Notes: generated by a model from the sequence alone, not told the origin. Shown: positions 1-7,580, counted from the stretch's first letter. The stretch: 64,000 nucleotides of DNA from Bacillaceae bacterium JMAK1 (GCA_012970285.1 JIBW01000004.1:1-64000), one strand, 5' to 3'. Made by a program: numbers and translations.

Positions 1-147
1 GCGTGTAGCAAGAGGAGGTAAGCATGTAGCAAGAGAAGGAGAGCGTGTAGTAAGGGAAGGAAAGCGTGGAACAAGGGAGGGGGAGCGTGTAGCAAGAGAA
101 TATGAGCATGGAGCAAGAAAGGGTGAGCGCGGAACAAGACCCAGACA
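1..147. repeat. Degenerate 21-bp tandem repeat, about seven units, cut by the window edge
   Basis: Units begin at 1, 22, 43, 64, 85, 106 and 127, with no insertions, on a GCGTGTAGCAAGAGAAGG-like theme. The last unit decays after its first 13 bases. The 21-bp period is seven codons, and the minus strand stays open across the array, reading heptads such as SPSLATR, FPSLTTR and SPSLVPR. No start codon or ribosome site supports translation. The array starts at the window edge, so its full length is unknown. The 180 bp after it (148-330) are AT-rich and hold nothing recognisable. Confidence 0.85.
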
Positions 148-339
148 AATAACCCAACTGAACGTACTAGATCAACAATTTATTCCAACTTTTTCAATAG
201 AAATGCTTTCTAAACTGAAACTTTGTATGCAATTATCACGTATTAAAGATAAACATAACAATTCTATAAACTTTATTTTCATTTTGCAGTAACGTGTTAA
301 AGTGATTTTATAGAGAGAGAACTGAGGAGGATGATTGGT

Positions 340-552
340 GTGGAAGAAATTAGAATTCGTGAGATTAATAAAGTCGATGAGAAAAATGGCGAAGTTAAAG
401 TTATTCTTCTAGATCAGAATGTGAGTCGTGCGGTGGATATTATGATTGAAAACGGTCAGCCTATGTTCAAACACTTTGATTTGAGAGTCGTTGTTCGGAC
501 TAGAATTGTTGATGAGATTCGTAAACATTGGGACGTTAAATGTATCGTGTAA
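340..552 (+). CDS. Hypothetical protein, 70 aa
   Basis: A small soluble, charged protein with no recognised domain (it begins VEEIRIREINKVDEK). A strong AGGAGG at 325-330 abuts the upstream in-frame ATG at 331 but sits nine bases before the GTG at 340, so GTG is the likelier start. The sequence alternates beta-like and charged stretches and has no membrane segment or signal. It stands alone between the repeat tract and a membrane protein gene. It is probably a real gene, because the ribosome site is excellent and the composition is protein-like, but its role is unknown. Confidence 0.6.
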   Translation: MEEIRIREINKVDEKNGEVKVILLDQNVSRAVDIMIENGQPMFKHFDLRVVVRTRIVDEIRKHWDVKCIV

Positions 553-622
553 GAACACAATACTTATCATAATCTACCATTATTTATAATAGCAATAGAG
601 TAACAATGATAGGATTGGATGG

Positions 623-1021
623 ATGTTTGTGTATATTCGTTTAGGTTTTTCGACAGCTTGCTGGTTGGTTTCAATGATTATGGTGATTATGGTTGCTTCG
701 CAGTCACTTAGTGTGATGCACTTTTCTTTTACTTCTTTTGGAGAAGTAATTGTCGCAATGGCCTATGTGAGTGTGTTTTTTGCTATACCTATTGCATTGG
801 CTTTCTCGAATCGAATCGTTTTACGTGTTGTGTCAGGGGTTTATCAACTTTTTGGATTTTTTACGTTTTTTGTTGTGACGTTAACGATGATGGCTTTTTC
901 AAACGGACTGTTACTAAGTGGTTGGGCTATTTTTGGTACGGTTCTTTGTTTAACAAGTGCAATGATCACCATTTCTGTTAGCGAGCAAAAGAGAAGAGGG
1001 TACCAACTGCAATTTAATTAG
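623..1021 (+). CDS. Hypothetical four-helix membrane protein, 132 aa
   Basis: The protein is almost entirely hydrophobic, with about four transmembrane segments (roughly residues 5-27, 38-62, 68-92 and 97-117) and a short charged tail ending near QKRRGYQLQFN. The ribosome site is weak (AGGA about eight bases upstream). No family was recognised. The length and helix count resemble small inner-membrane proteins of unknown function common in Bacillus genomes. It is followed after 78 bp by the serine hydrolase gene on the same strand, but no shared function can be argued. Confidence 0.6.
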   Translation: MFVYIRLGFSTACWLVSMIMVIMVASQSLSVMHFSFTSFGEVIVAMAYVSVFFAIPIALAFSNRIVLRVVSGVYQLFGFFTFFVVTLTMMAFSNGLLLSGWAIFGTVLCLTSAMITISVSEQKRRGYQLQFN

Positions 1022-1099
1022 ACAATCATGAACGTATATCTTAATACGAGGTATGCGTTTCTTTCTATTCTTATCAATACAATTGAGTAGGTGAAAATA

Positions 1100-2131
1100 A
1101 TGAAGCTAAGCGATGAATACATTCTTGAACGGATGAATCATTACAAAGTTCAAGGGTTGAGCATAGCTGCAATTGCAGGCGATCATCAACTGTCGCATCA
1201 GTACGGTGTTGTTCAAGCGGATCGTCATCGAAAAGTAACGGAGCAGACATTATTTAACGCTTGTTCAGTAAGTAAATTTGTAACGGCTCTTACGGCGATA
1301 CTTTTAGTGGCAAAAGGGCTACTTCAATTAGACCAACCGGTTAATGACAAACTTATTCGTTGGAAAATTCCATCTACTAATAAAGAAGCTGTAACGTTAA
1401 GGCATTTACTTAGTCATCAATCAGGCATTATTGATTCAAAAGATAGTTTTCAACCCTATGAAGCTCGCTTGGGTGTTCCTACGATGCCAGACATTTTAAG
1501 TGGTAAAACACCATATTGTTCGACGGCAATCACGGTGGAGGAGGAGCCGGAGCGTGAATTCCACTATTCCGATGCTGGTTACTGTGTGATCCAACTGCTC
1601 ATTGAGGACGTCACGAGGAAGACGTTTGAGCAGGTGGTAAACAATTATGTATTTACACCTCTTCAGTTGCATGCTCGTTATGTAACGACAACGTCGCTTG
1701 CGTATATTAGCGATGATTTGGCGAGGGGGCATTCGAAACAAGGACAACCGATTTGTTTTACTGAAACGATGTATCCATATCCTGCCGCCTCAGGTCTGTG
1801 GTCAAGCTCAACGACGCTTGTGAGGTTGTTTCAAGAACTGCTATATGCTCAAAAAGGAAAGAGCAAGCTCGGTCTTTCAAAGGAATTAGCGAGTGATATG
1901 ATGACCCCTCAATTCGGCAAAGCATGGTCAGGGTTAGGTGTCTTTATTGAAGCATCTAAAGCAGGGAGAGAAATCGTATCGTGGGGCTGGGGAAAGGGAT
2001 ACCAATGTATGGGATTTGTGCACCCGGACGTCAACCGCGCAGCGGTCATTATGACGAATGGAGAACTTGGGGTTCATCAGATGGAAGGATTGATCGGTGA
2101 AGTGTACCGATGTCTTACATACGAGAATTGA
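1100..2131 (+). CDS. Serine hydrolase of the class C beta-lactamase / penicillin-binding-protein-like family
   Basis: A 343-aa protein with the SxxK catalytic tetrad SVSK at residues 56-59 (nucleophile Ser56, Lys59) and a YSDAGY motif at 156-161 in the place of the YxN motif. This arrangement fits class C beta-lactamase-fold esterases and D-aminopeptidases. It has no signal peptide, so it is probably cytoplasmic and more likely an esterase or peptidase than a true beta-lactamase. The TAGGTG at 1088-1093 overlaps an in-frame GTG at 1091 but is well placed for the ATG at 1100, which is chosen. Substrate cannot be inferred. The next gene downstream is a remnant. Confidence 0.85.
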   Translation: MKLSDEYILERMNHYKVQGLSIAAIAGDHQLSHQYGVVQADRHRKVTEQTLFNACSVSKFVTALTAILLVAKGLLQLDQPVNDKLIRWKIPSTNKEAVTLRHLLSHQSGIIDSKDSFQPYEARLGVPTMPDILSGKTPYCSTAITVEEEPEREFHYSDAGYCVIQLLIEDVTRKTFEQVVNNYVFTPLQLHARYVTTTSLAYISDDLARGHSKQGQPICFTETMYPYPAASGLWSSSTTLVRLFQELLYAQKGKSKLGLSKELASDMMTPQFGKAWSGLGVFIEASKAGREIVSWGWGKGYQCMGFVHPDVNRAAVIMTNGELGVHQMEGLIGEVYRCLTYEN

Positions 2132-2145
2132 AAGGTGTGTATAAA

Positions 2146-2274
2146 ATGATCTTGGAAGCTGCTTACTTACAAGTTAAATTGGGATTTGAACATGAATTTG
2201 AGGAGGTATTTCAAAAATCATCGAAGGTCATTTCATCGATGAATGGTTACATTTCTCATGAGTTGCAACGTTAA
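2146..2274 (+). pseudogene. Truncated antibiotic biosynthesis monooxygenase (ABM) family gene, 5' fragment
   Basis: The 42 codons from MILEAAYLQVKLG to YISHELQR match the N-terminal part of the roughly 95-100 residue ABM-domain monooxygenases. They stop at TAA just where the family normally continues into its second strand and its aromatic core. The next codon in the same frame begins the C-terminal half of a HAD phosphatase, so the truncation is best explained by a deletion that joined two genes. The 42-residue product lacks the rest of the ferredoxin-like fold and is unlikely to function. Identification rests on pattern memory of the family; the truncation is seen directly. Confidence 0.7.
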
Positions 2275-2520
2275 GGCATCAAAAAGCCAGAAAAGGGGAT
2301 TTTCTTAAAAGCTGTGAATCAATTAGAGCTTACTGCTGATCAATGTGTTTTTGTTGGAGACCATATAGAGAACGATATTATCGCCTCAAAACGTGTAGAA
2401 TTAAAAGCAATCTGGAAGAACAATACAACATCCGATGTGGAAGTCGAGGCAGATGTTGTAATTGAAAATCTAAATAAAATTCCTACTATTATCGAAAATT
2501 GGAGTAAAGAAAATGAGTAG
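2275..2520 (+). pseudogene. HAD-superfamily hydrolase, 3' fragment only
   Basis: Reading on from the ABM stop codon in the same frame gives GIKKPEKGIFLKAVNQLEL, then CVFVGDHIENDIIASKR. These are the KPxxxIF lysine motif III and the GDxxxxD acidic motif IV of HAD phosphatases. The nucleophile motif (DxDxT) and the cap domain are missing. A GTG at 2314 could start a 68-residue peptide, but without the catalytic aspartate it could not be a phosphatase. The end overlaps the following P-loop NTPase start by eight bases (ATGAGTAG), so the two were once translationally coupled. Confidence 0.75.
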
Positions 2521-3064
2521 ATTAAAGCCTGCTAAACCGTTCATCATTGCAATTGCTTCAGTTTCTGGTGGAGGGAAAACTACGATTACATCTCATTTGC
2601 AAGATCAACTTCCGAATAGCGTAGCGATGTATTATGATGATTATTCACTTCAAGGACCTGAGGACTTTATTACTTGGATTCAATCTGGTGCGGATCCGAA
2701 TGAATGGAATATCGAACCTATCATGGCAGGTATCAAAGAACATATCGAACAAGGGTATTCTTACATTGTTTTAGATTTCCCTTTTGGGAGAAACCATCAA
2801 CATAGTCAAGATTGGTTAGATCTTACCGTATTCCTCGATACACCGCTTGATGTGGCCATGGCTAGAAGGGTTATTAGGGAAGGCCAAAGCATAATAAAAA
2901 GAGACTTACCGGAGGAAATGAAACAGTACATTGAATGTGGAAGAGTTGGTTAACTTGCTTCACTAGAACAAGTTAAGCCAGCATCTGACATTGTTATTGA
3001 TGGGCTGCTCCCTGTTGAGACGATTGTATCGAAGATCAAGAAACATCTAATAAAGAAAGACTAA
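2513..3064 (+). pseudogene. P-loop nucleoside/uridine-kinase-like protein, interrupted by one in-frame TAA
   Basis: The product starts MSRLKPAKPFIIAIA and has a Walker A loop (SVSGGGKTT, about residues 17-25), a DD pair after strand 2, and the helix VFLDTPLDVAMARRVIREG near residue 110. This is typical of the uridine-kinase-like AAA family of about 180 residues. The frame stops at TAA (2951-2953), but the same frame continues without another stop through LASLEQVKPASDIVIDGLL to TAA at 3062. Family members have a Tyr at the stop position (GRxGYLxxL), so a single Tyr codon to TAA change explains the break. The truncated 146-residue form keeps the ATP site but loses the last helix and strand. Confidence 0.75.
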
Positions 3065-3080
3065 AAGAAGGGAGCAACCA

Positions 3081-3947
3081 ATGCGATCAAGTGATGAAAT
3101 GATGGAGTTGATCTTATCTGTAGCTAAACAAGATGAGCGAGTACGAGCGGTCTACATGAACGGCTCACGGACGAACCCGAATGTTCGACCGGATTCTCTT
3201 CAAGATTATGACATTGTTTATGTGGTTTCTGATATTGAGTCCTTTCGTAAAGACGTTAATTGGATTCGTGTCTTTGGAGAGCTGATCATCGTCCAACAGC
3301 CTGATGAGAATGACCTTGCACTTGGAATTGAGGTTGATGTTACCCAATCGTATGCCTATTTGATGTTGTTTGAGGATGGGAATCGAATTGATTTACGATT
3401 AGTGACGATACGGAAAATGCTTGAACAATATGGGAAAGATTCGTTAACGACCCCGTTACTTGATAAGGACTTACATCTCGCAGACATCTCGCCGGCATCA
3501 GATGAGAGTTATTGGGTAAAAAAACCTTCAGAAGCTGAGCATTTTAATTGCTGTAATAATTTCCTCTGGTGTGCCCAAAACGTCGCAAAGGGTCTTAGTC
3601 GGGATGAACTTCCGTATGCAAAACAAATGTTTGAAGTGATTGTTCGAGCGGATCTTCACCAAATAATTGATTGGTGGATTGGCAGTCAACATTCGTATCG
3701 TGTCTCAACAGGAATGTTCGGCAAATACTATAAAAAATTGCTGCCAATCGAATTGTGGGAGTTGTATGAAAAGACGTATGCGGGTGCAAATCTTGAAGCT
3801 TCTTGGGATTCGTTGACAACCGCATGTGAATTGTTTAAAAGAGTAGCACAAGAAGTTTCCATCGTTCACCAGTTCTCTTACCTTGAAGAAGAACATGAAA
3901 AGATGATGGTTTATCTTGAACAACTGCATATGAAAAACGAGGAGTAG
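3081..3947 (+). CDS. aadK: Aminoglycoside 6-nucleotidyltransferase, ANT(6)/AadK type
   Basis: A 288-aa protein matching B. subtilis AadK in length and along its whole sequence. It opens MRSSDEMMELILSVAKQDERV. The nucleotidyltransferase signature is GSRTN (28-32) followed by DYDIVYVV (about 43-50), with the metal-binding Asp residues. The family transfers AMP to the 6-hydroxyl of streptomycin in the cytoplasm. AGAAGGGA sits upstream of the ATG. It is a stand-alone gene, and its stop codon lies within a shared convergent terminator. Chromosomal AadK homologues often give only modest streptomycin resistance, so resistance here is an inference. Confidence 0.88.
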   Translation: MRSSDEMMELILSVAKQDERVRAVYMNGSRTNPNVRPDSLQDYDIVYVVSDIESFRKDVNWIRVFGELIIVQQPDENDLALGIEVDVTQSYAYLMLFEDGNRIDLRLVTIRKMLEQYGKDSLTTPLLDKDLHLADISPASDESYWVKKPSEAEHFNCCNNFLWCAQNVAKGLSRDELPYAKQMFEVIVRADLHQIIDWWIGSQHSYRVSTGMFGKYYKKLLPIELWELYEKTYAGANLEASWDSLTTACELFKRVAQEVSIVHQFSYLEEEHEKMMVYLEQLHMKNEE

Positions 3948-3965
3948 CGGTTACTCCTCGTTTTT
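3933..3965. terminator. Bidirectional terminator shared by aadK and the convergent ferritin-like gene
   Basis: The arms AAAAACGAGGAGTA (3933-3946) and TACTCCTCGTTTTT (3952-3965) are perfect complements over 14 bp with a five-base loop, and give a T run on each strand. The aadK stop TAG (3945-3947) and the opposing TAA (3951-3953) both lie in the hairpin, so the last codons of both genes are part of it. Confidence 0.9.
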
Positions 3966-4403
3966 CATATTATCCAGAATAACTTTCAATTCATCCACAT
4001 GCTCTCGCTGTTTGGAAAGAATCGTGTGAATGAGCTGTTGATTGTGTTCGTCTAACTCTTCACTAGCAATTTTTTCAGTCATTTTGTTTCCGTAAATGTT
4101 CTCACCTTTTATGGCGTGTTTCACGATTTCTTTTTCATCGTGAGGGCGATCGAACAGTTCACTCATGAAAAGTTCCATTTTCCCAACCAAGCCTTCGCTT
4201 TTCTTTGGTGTGCCTCCAAGTTCTAAAATGCGCGTGCTAAGTAGATTTGCATGATCACGCAAATCAGATTGAATGGCGATAAATGGATCTTTCAGTGGTG
4301 AAGATGTGGACAGCTTCTCAAGGTAACTTTCGTAAGCATCGACCCCCATGTGTTGGCCTTTTAATAATTTATTTAACGTATCGACTTGATGTTCTTTACT
4401 CAC
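3951..4403 (-). CDS. Ferritin-like four-helix-bundle protein (PA2169/DUF2383 type)
   Basis: A 150-aa, highly charged, all-helical protein: VSKEHQVDTLNKLLKGQHMGVDAY at the start, then HANLLSTRILELGG, a GENIYG turn, and a C-terminal helix with REHVDELKVIL. The pattern of paired helices with conserved Glu/His fits the DUF2383 (PA2169-like) ferritin-superfamily proteins, often stress-linked. The GTG start at 4403 is set by AAGGAGGG about seven bases upstream; a longer frame exists but has no ribosome site. The function of the family is poorly known. Metal binding is possible but not shown. Confidence 0.7.
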   Translation of the reverse strand: MSKEHQVDTLNKLLKGQHMGVDAYESYLEKLSTSSPLKDPFIAIQSDLRDHANLLSTRILELGGTPKKSEGLVGKMELFMSELFDRPHDEKEIVKHAIKGENIYGNKMTEKIASEELDEHNQQLIHTILSKQREHVDELKVILDNMKNEE

Positions 4404-4619
4404 TTTTAAACCCTCCTTACTTGTATCATGTGTAAATGATGATGTATCCAAACTTAGAAAAAGTAGGGAAATACTAAAGGGGAGGAATCGAGCACTCTCG
4501 TACTTCATGCTTCTTACAACCAAAGTCGTAGAAAAGAAACGACGAATGGCGATCGTAAATTTTGTGCTTTTATAGGAAACTAAATAGACACATGATACGA
4601 TAGAAAGAAGGAATTTTAT

Positions 4620-5024
4620 ATGAAGTTTAATGATTTTGTTGCGGCACAAGTACGAATTGCAAGGCCGACCGATCAATTCGATCGAGTGATTGATTTCTAT
4701 GTGAATGGTTTAGGGTTGGCAGAAATTGAACGATTCAAAGGTCATCGTGGATATGAAGGTGTCGTAATTGGATTGCCAAGTTCTGATTATCATTTAGAGT
4801 TCACTCATCACCATGATGGGAGTCCTTGCCCTGCACCAACTCGAGATAATTTACTCGTCTTTTATATTAAGGACTACGAACAAATTAGAAATGTAGCATA
4901 CCGGTTATACGATATGGGCTATCCAGAAGTGGCGCCAGAAAATGAGTATTGGAAAGAAAAAGGAGTGACGATTGAGGATCCCGATGGATGGAGAGTTGTG
5001 CTGATGAACCGAACGTATGAATGA
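4620..5024 (+). CDS. yycE: VOC (glyoxalase/bleomycin-resistance fold) protein, YycE-like
   Basis: A 134-aa protein closely resembling B. subtilis YycE. Matching segments are AAQVRIARPTDQFDRVIDFY at the start, GLPSSDYHLEFTHH in the middle (His and Glu metal-ligand candidates), and VTIEDPDGWRVVLMN at the end. Two beta-alpha-beta-beta-beta modules make one VOC monomer. An AAGGA lies about eight bases before the ATG. The enzymatic activity of YycE is not established, to my knowledge. The next gene is an alpha/beta hydrolase on the same strand, 36 bp away, so the two may be co-transcribed. Confidence 0.85.
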   Translation: MKFNDFVAAQVRIARPTDQFDRVIDFYVNGLGLAEIERFKGHRGYEGVVIGLPSSDYHLEFTHHHDGSPCPAPTRDNLLVFYIKDYEQIRNVAYRLYDMGYPEVAPENEYWKEKGVTIEDPDGWRVVLMNRTYE

Positions 5025-5060
5025 AAAAACATAGAGGATTACGAAAGAACGGATGAAAAG

Positions 5061-5639
5061 ATGAAAACAACCATTCTAGTTTTGCATGAAATCTATGGCG
5101 TTAATGCACATAGTAAAGATTACTGTGAAGCATTACGTAATGTGGGGTTTCACGTAGAAGTCATCAATTTTCTGCAAAGAGTCCATCCGTTTCGTTATGA
5201 AGAAGAAATTGAAGCCTATCGTTCATTTATGGAAGATGTCGGTTTTCAACAAGCTGTGCACACTGTAAACAAACGGATTAGAAATCTTCGTGACGAGAAT
5301 CGAAACGTTATCCTTATTGGGTTTAGCATAGGGGCAACGGTCGCTTGGCTTTGTGGAAAAGAAGATAATGTAGTCGGAATCATAGGTTATTACGGTTCAC
5401 GCATACGCGATTATGTTCATCAAATACCTAAAGCAGAATGTTTGTTATTTTATCCACATGTGGAGAAGTCATTTTCCGTAGATGCACTTGTGGACAAGCT
5501 AAAGGCAAAAGGAATCATCACCATTACATATCCAGTAACGCATGGATTTAGCGATCCTTATTCTGAGCATTTTGATAAAGTATCTGCGAAAGAAGCGTTT
5601 AAGGAGACGATTGCATTTATTAATCGCAATCGATTGTGA
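5061..5639 (+). CDS. Dienelactone-hydrolase-like alpha/beta hydrolase
   Basis: A 192-aa protein of dienelactone hydrolase size, starting MKTTILVLHEIYGVNAHSKD (the oxyanion-hole HEIYG motif). It has a nucleophile elbow GFSIGA (about 92-97) with Ser in place of the family's usual Cys. A late HGF (about 161-163) supplies the catalytic His, and the Asp is presumably in the preceding VDALVDKL region or nearby. The protein is cytoplasmic. The ribosome site is weak, so translation may depend on the gene upstream. The substrate is unknown; with Ser as nucleophile it could be a general carboxylesterase. Confidence 0.8.
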   Translation: MKTTILVLHEIYGVNAHSKDYCEALRNVGFHVEVINFLQRVHPFRYEEEIEAYRSFMEDVGFQQAVHTVNKRIRNLRDENRNVILIGFSIGATVAWLCGKEDNVVGIIGYYGSRIRDYVHQIPKAECLLFYPHVEKSFSVDALVDKLKAKGIITITYPVTHGFSDPYSEHFDKVSAKEAFKETIAFINRNRL

Positions 5640-5770
5640 TCGAAATGGCAATACAGTCTATAATAATAGGTGTCTGAATTATTAGTATAGTATTTAGCGG
5701 TGAGCATTTGCAGTATGAATCAATTACCAAGGGGTTACGCTATTATTACTTAAAAAGGTGAGGTGTTGTG

Positions 5771-6172
5771 ATGACAAGGGTGTTTGTTAATTTCCCAATT
5801 CGCGATTTGCAGAAATCAACACATTTTTATGAACAACTTGGCTTTAAAAAGAATGAATTGTTCTCCAATGAACATTCAAGTGCGATGATGTGGAATGACC
5901 ATTTTTGGATTATGATTTTAACTCATGACTTCTACAAGCAATTTCTTAAGAATAAAACCATTGCGGACACTCAAACAACAAGTGGGACCTTAATTGCCAT
6001 TGAAATGGAAAGCGTTGAAGCTGTGAAGCAATTCGCTGAAACGGCAAAAGAACATGGTGGCGATTACTATCATTTAGATCACGGAATTCCAGAAGATCAA
6101 ATGTATGGTTTAGAAGTTCAAGACCCAGATGGAAATATGCTCGAGCCAACATGGATGGCGCCAACTTCGTAG
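5771..6172 (+). CDS. VOC family protein (glyoxalase-fold)
   Basis: A 133-aa protein: MTRVFVNFPIRDLQKSTHFY is the first strand and helix of a VOC module, and LEVQDPDGNMLEPTWM is the typical last strand with the metal-ligand Glu. AGGTGAGG precedes both the GTG at 5768 and the ATG at 5771; the ATG is taken. It resembles the uncharacterised extradiol-dioxygenase-like VOC proteins of the B. cereus group, and no substrate is known. A terminator-like hairpin follows 40 bp downstream. Confidence 0.85.
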   Translation: MTRVFVNFPIRDLQKSTHFYEQLGFKKNELFSNEHSSAMMWNDHFWIMILTHDFYKQFLKNKTIADTQTTSGTLIAIEMESVEAVKQFAETAKEHGGDYYHLDHGIPEDQMYGLEVQDPDGNMLEPTWMAPTS

Positions 6173-6211
6173 AAAATAAAATGGCGAGTAGAGATGGCTA
6201 TGTGGTAGCTA

Positions 6212-6239
6212 AGGTCTTATCAATGATAAGGCCTTTTTT
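6212..6239 (+). terminator. Rho-independent terminator after the VOC gene
   Basis: AAGGTCTTATC and GATAAGGCCTT pair around a three-base loop with one G-T pair, and a T6 run follows. It ends the transcript of the VOC gene. Confidence 0.75.
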
Positions 6240-6301
6240 GCATCAAGCAATTAAGTATTGGGCTCAAAAACCACTTCATGTTGCTGTACTTTAATGTTCA
6301 T

Positions 6302-6478
6302 ATGGATGTTGACATGGCATTTACTAAAAGGAAATCTTTAATAAATGAAGAAGAATTTAAAGGCATGTTACTTCGGATCTAAAACATTGAGAACCAGAGG
6401 CTTAAAGTGAAGTCTAAAATTGCTAAACGGTTTATAAATACCATAAATTCAATTGATGTTGCGTTGTTCGATGGGTGA
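6302..6478 (+). other. Possible decayed reading frame in a 360-bp gap
   Basis: The gap between the VOC gene and the next small gene (6240-6538) has no intact gene. One frame from ATG 6302 gives a protein-like 58 codons (MDVDMAFTKRKS, then after a stop at codon 27, NIENQRLKVKSKIAKRF) and ends at TGA. Charged helical composition and the single internal stop suggest a remnant, but I do not recognise a family. Chance is a fair alternative. Confidence 0.2.
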
Positions 6479-6538
6479 TTACGTTGTATCCCTCAAGTAT
6501 GAAGTTTAAGTTGAAATAAAACGAGGAGGCGGAAATAA

Positions 6539-6619
6539 ATGAGTGTAGGTGTTTGGGTTGCTATCGGTGTTGCCTTATTAACTGCATTGGGCATTTTCGG
6601 TAAATCAAAAAAGAAATGA
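6539..6619 (+). CDS. 26-aa single-span membrane microprotein
   Basis: The product is MSVGVWVAIGVALLTALGIF followed by GKSKKK: one hydrophobic segment with a short basic tail, which would place the C-terminus inside. GAGGAGGCGG (6522-6531) lies seven bases before the ATG and is among the best ribosome sites in the window, which is the main support for translation. Proteins of this size in Bacillaceae are often regulators or stabilisers of membrane complexes, but no partner is visible here. Confidence 0.6.
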   Translation: MSVGVWVAIGVALLTALGIFGKSKKK

Positions 6620-6788
6620 GGATGTATACAGTCGTGTATCTAAAGGAATAAAAGAAGAAAAGTATCTTGCGAGCTGCTTTGCTTCTTTTAAATGGGTTGG
6701 GACTGTTCCATTTAGTATAGCAAGTGAATAGTAAACGATATGTTGTGTGAGTATGGTGTTTATCATTTATACATAGGTGGCGAAGAGG

Positions 6789-7103
6789 ATGAAAGCAGAT
6801 ACATTTCAAGAATGGGTAGATAACTTCTATGGAAGAAGAGGATGGCTGGAGTTAGATATATTTATGCGAATCGGCTTCTTATCCGAAGAAACTGGAGAAG
6901 TTGCAAGGGCGGTAAGGGCGCTAGAAATAGGTAGAGATCGACCAGACGAAGAAGCGCAATCATCGGAAATGAATAAGCAAGCGTTAGTTGAAGAGTTAGG
7001 AGATTTAATGGGTAACGTCGCAGTCATTGCTAATAAGTATGACATAGAATTAGAAAAAGTATTTTTAGAACATCAAAGAAAATTAGAGCAACGTTTTATT
7101 TAA
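6789..7103 (+). CDS. MazG-like nucleotide pyrophosphohydrolase
   Basis: A 104-aa all-helical protein with the two acidic pairs of the MazG fold: EETGEVARA (about 33-41) and EELGDLMGNV (about 68-77). Together they form the EExxE...ExxD magnesium site. MazG-like enzymes hydrolyse (d)NTPs or modified nucleotides to monophosphates. A GTG at 6777 is an alternative start, but AGGTGG at 6774 is positioned for the ATG at 6789. It is a single gene ending at a clear terminator. Substrate specificity cannot be read from sequence. Confidence 0.85.
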   Translation: MKADTFQEWVDNFYGRRGWLELDIFMRIGFLSEETGEVARAVRALEIGRDRPDEEAQSSEMNKQALVEELGDLMGNVAVIANKYDIELEKVFLEHQRKLEQRFI

Positions 7104-7145
7104 CTTATTTTGTGTAGTTGTAAATGGGACTTAGAAGGTTACAAA

Positions 7146-7182
7146 AGTCGATTTCAGAGCGTGAAGGAAATCGACTTTTTTG
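7146..7182 (+). terminator. Terminator after the MazG-like gene
   Basis: The arms AGTCGATTTC (7146-7155) and GAAATCGACT (7167-7176) are perfect, and a T6 run follows immediately. Confidence 0.85.
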
Positions 7183-7198
7183 AATTGAGCTAAAAAAG

Positions 7199-7265
7199 TT
7201 GTGGACTATTCAGTTCAACTGTATTATGTTATTACTAAGTCAAACTATATAGTTGAACTGAATAG
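7199..7265 (+). promoter_or_regulatory. Promoter with 15-bp inverted repeat operator upstream of padR/DUF2812
   Basis: The -35 TTGTGG (7199-7204) and -10 TATTAT (7222-7227) are separated by 17 bp. CTATTCAGTTCAACT fills 7206-7220, inside the spacer, and its exact complement AGTTGAACTGAATAG lies at 7251-7265, just before the start codon. A second small palindrome, AACTATATAGTT, is at 7243-7254. The layout fits autorepression by the PadR protein encoded 12 bp downstream; that assignment is inference. Confidence 0.65.
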
Positions 7266-7276
7266 AGGTTAAGAGT

Positions 7277-7579
7277 ATGAAGCATAAATTATTACCGTTG
7301 TCTGAAACCATGCACTATATTTTATTAGCTCTACGTGAACCACTCCACGGTTATGCTGTTATGCAGGAGATAGAAGAAATGAGCAATGGTTCTGTCATTT
7401 TAGCGGCGGGTACATTATATGGTGCTATTGAAAATTTAAATAAACATGGTTGGATTGAAGTAGTAGGAAATTCAGGTCGGAGAAAAGTATATAAAATTAC
7501 TGCAGAAGGAAGTACCGTTTTGAAACTGGAACAACAAAGGCTATTGCATATTCTATCCTTGTATGAAGGAAGTGAATGA
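7277..7579 (+). CDS. PadR family transcriptional repressor
   Basis: A 100-aa winged-helix protein with the PadR signature: MHYILLALREPLHGYAVMQ (recognition module), then AAGTLYGAIENLNKHGWIEV and RKVYKITAEG in the wing. It lacks the long C-terminal helical domain (short PadR-s2 type). It is followed one base after its stop by a DUF2812 membrane protein, a pairing repeated across Firmicutes, where PadR usually represses the pair. The perfect inverted repeat in its promoter is the likely operator. Confidence 0.9.
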   Translation: MKHKLLPLSETMHYILLALREPLHGYAVMQEIEEMSNGSVILAAGTLYGAIENLNKHGWIEVVGNSGRRKVYKITAEGSTVLKLEQQRLLHILSLYEGSE

Positions 7580-7580
7580 C

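Noticed and set aside
4404-4676. N-terminal extension of the minus-strand ferritin-like protein to 241 aa
   Set aside because: The extension is Cys/Phe/Arg-rich, overlaps the opposite yycE start region, and has no ribosome site, while AAGGAGGG fixes GTG at 4403.
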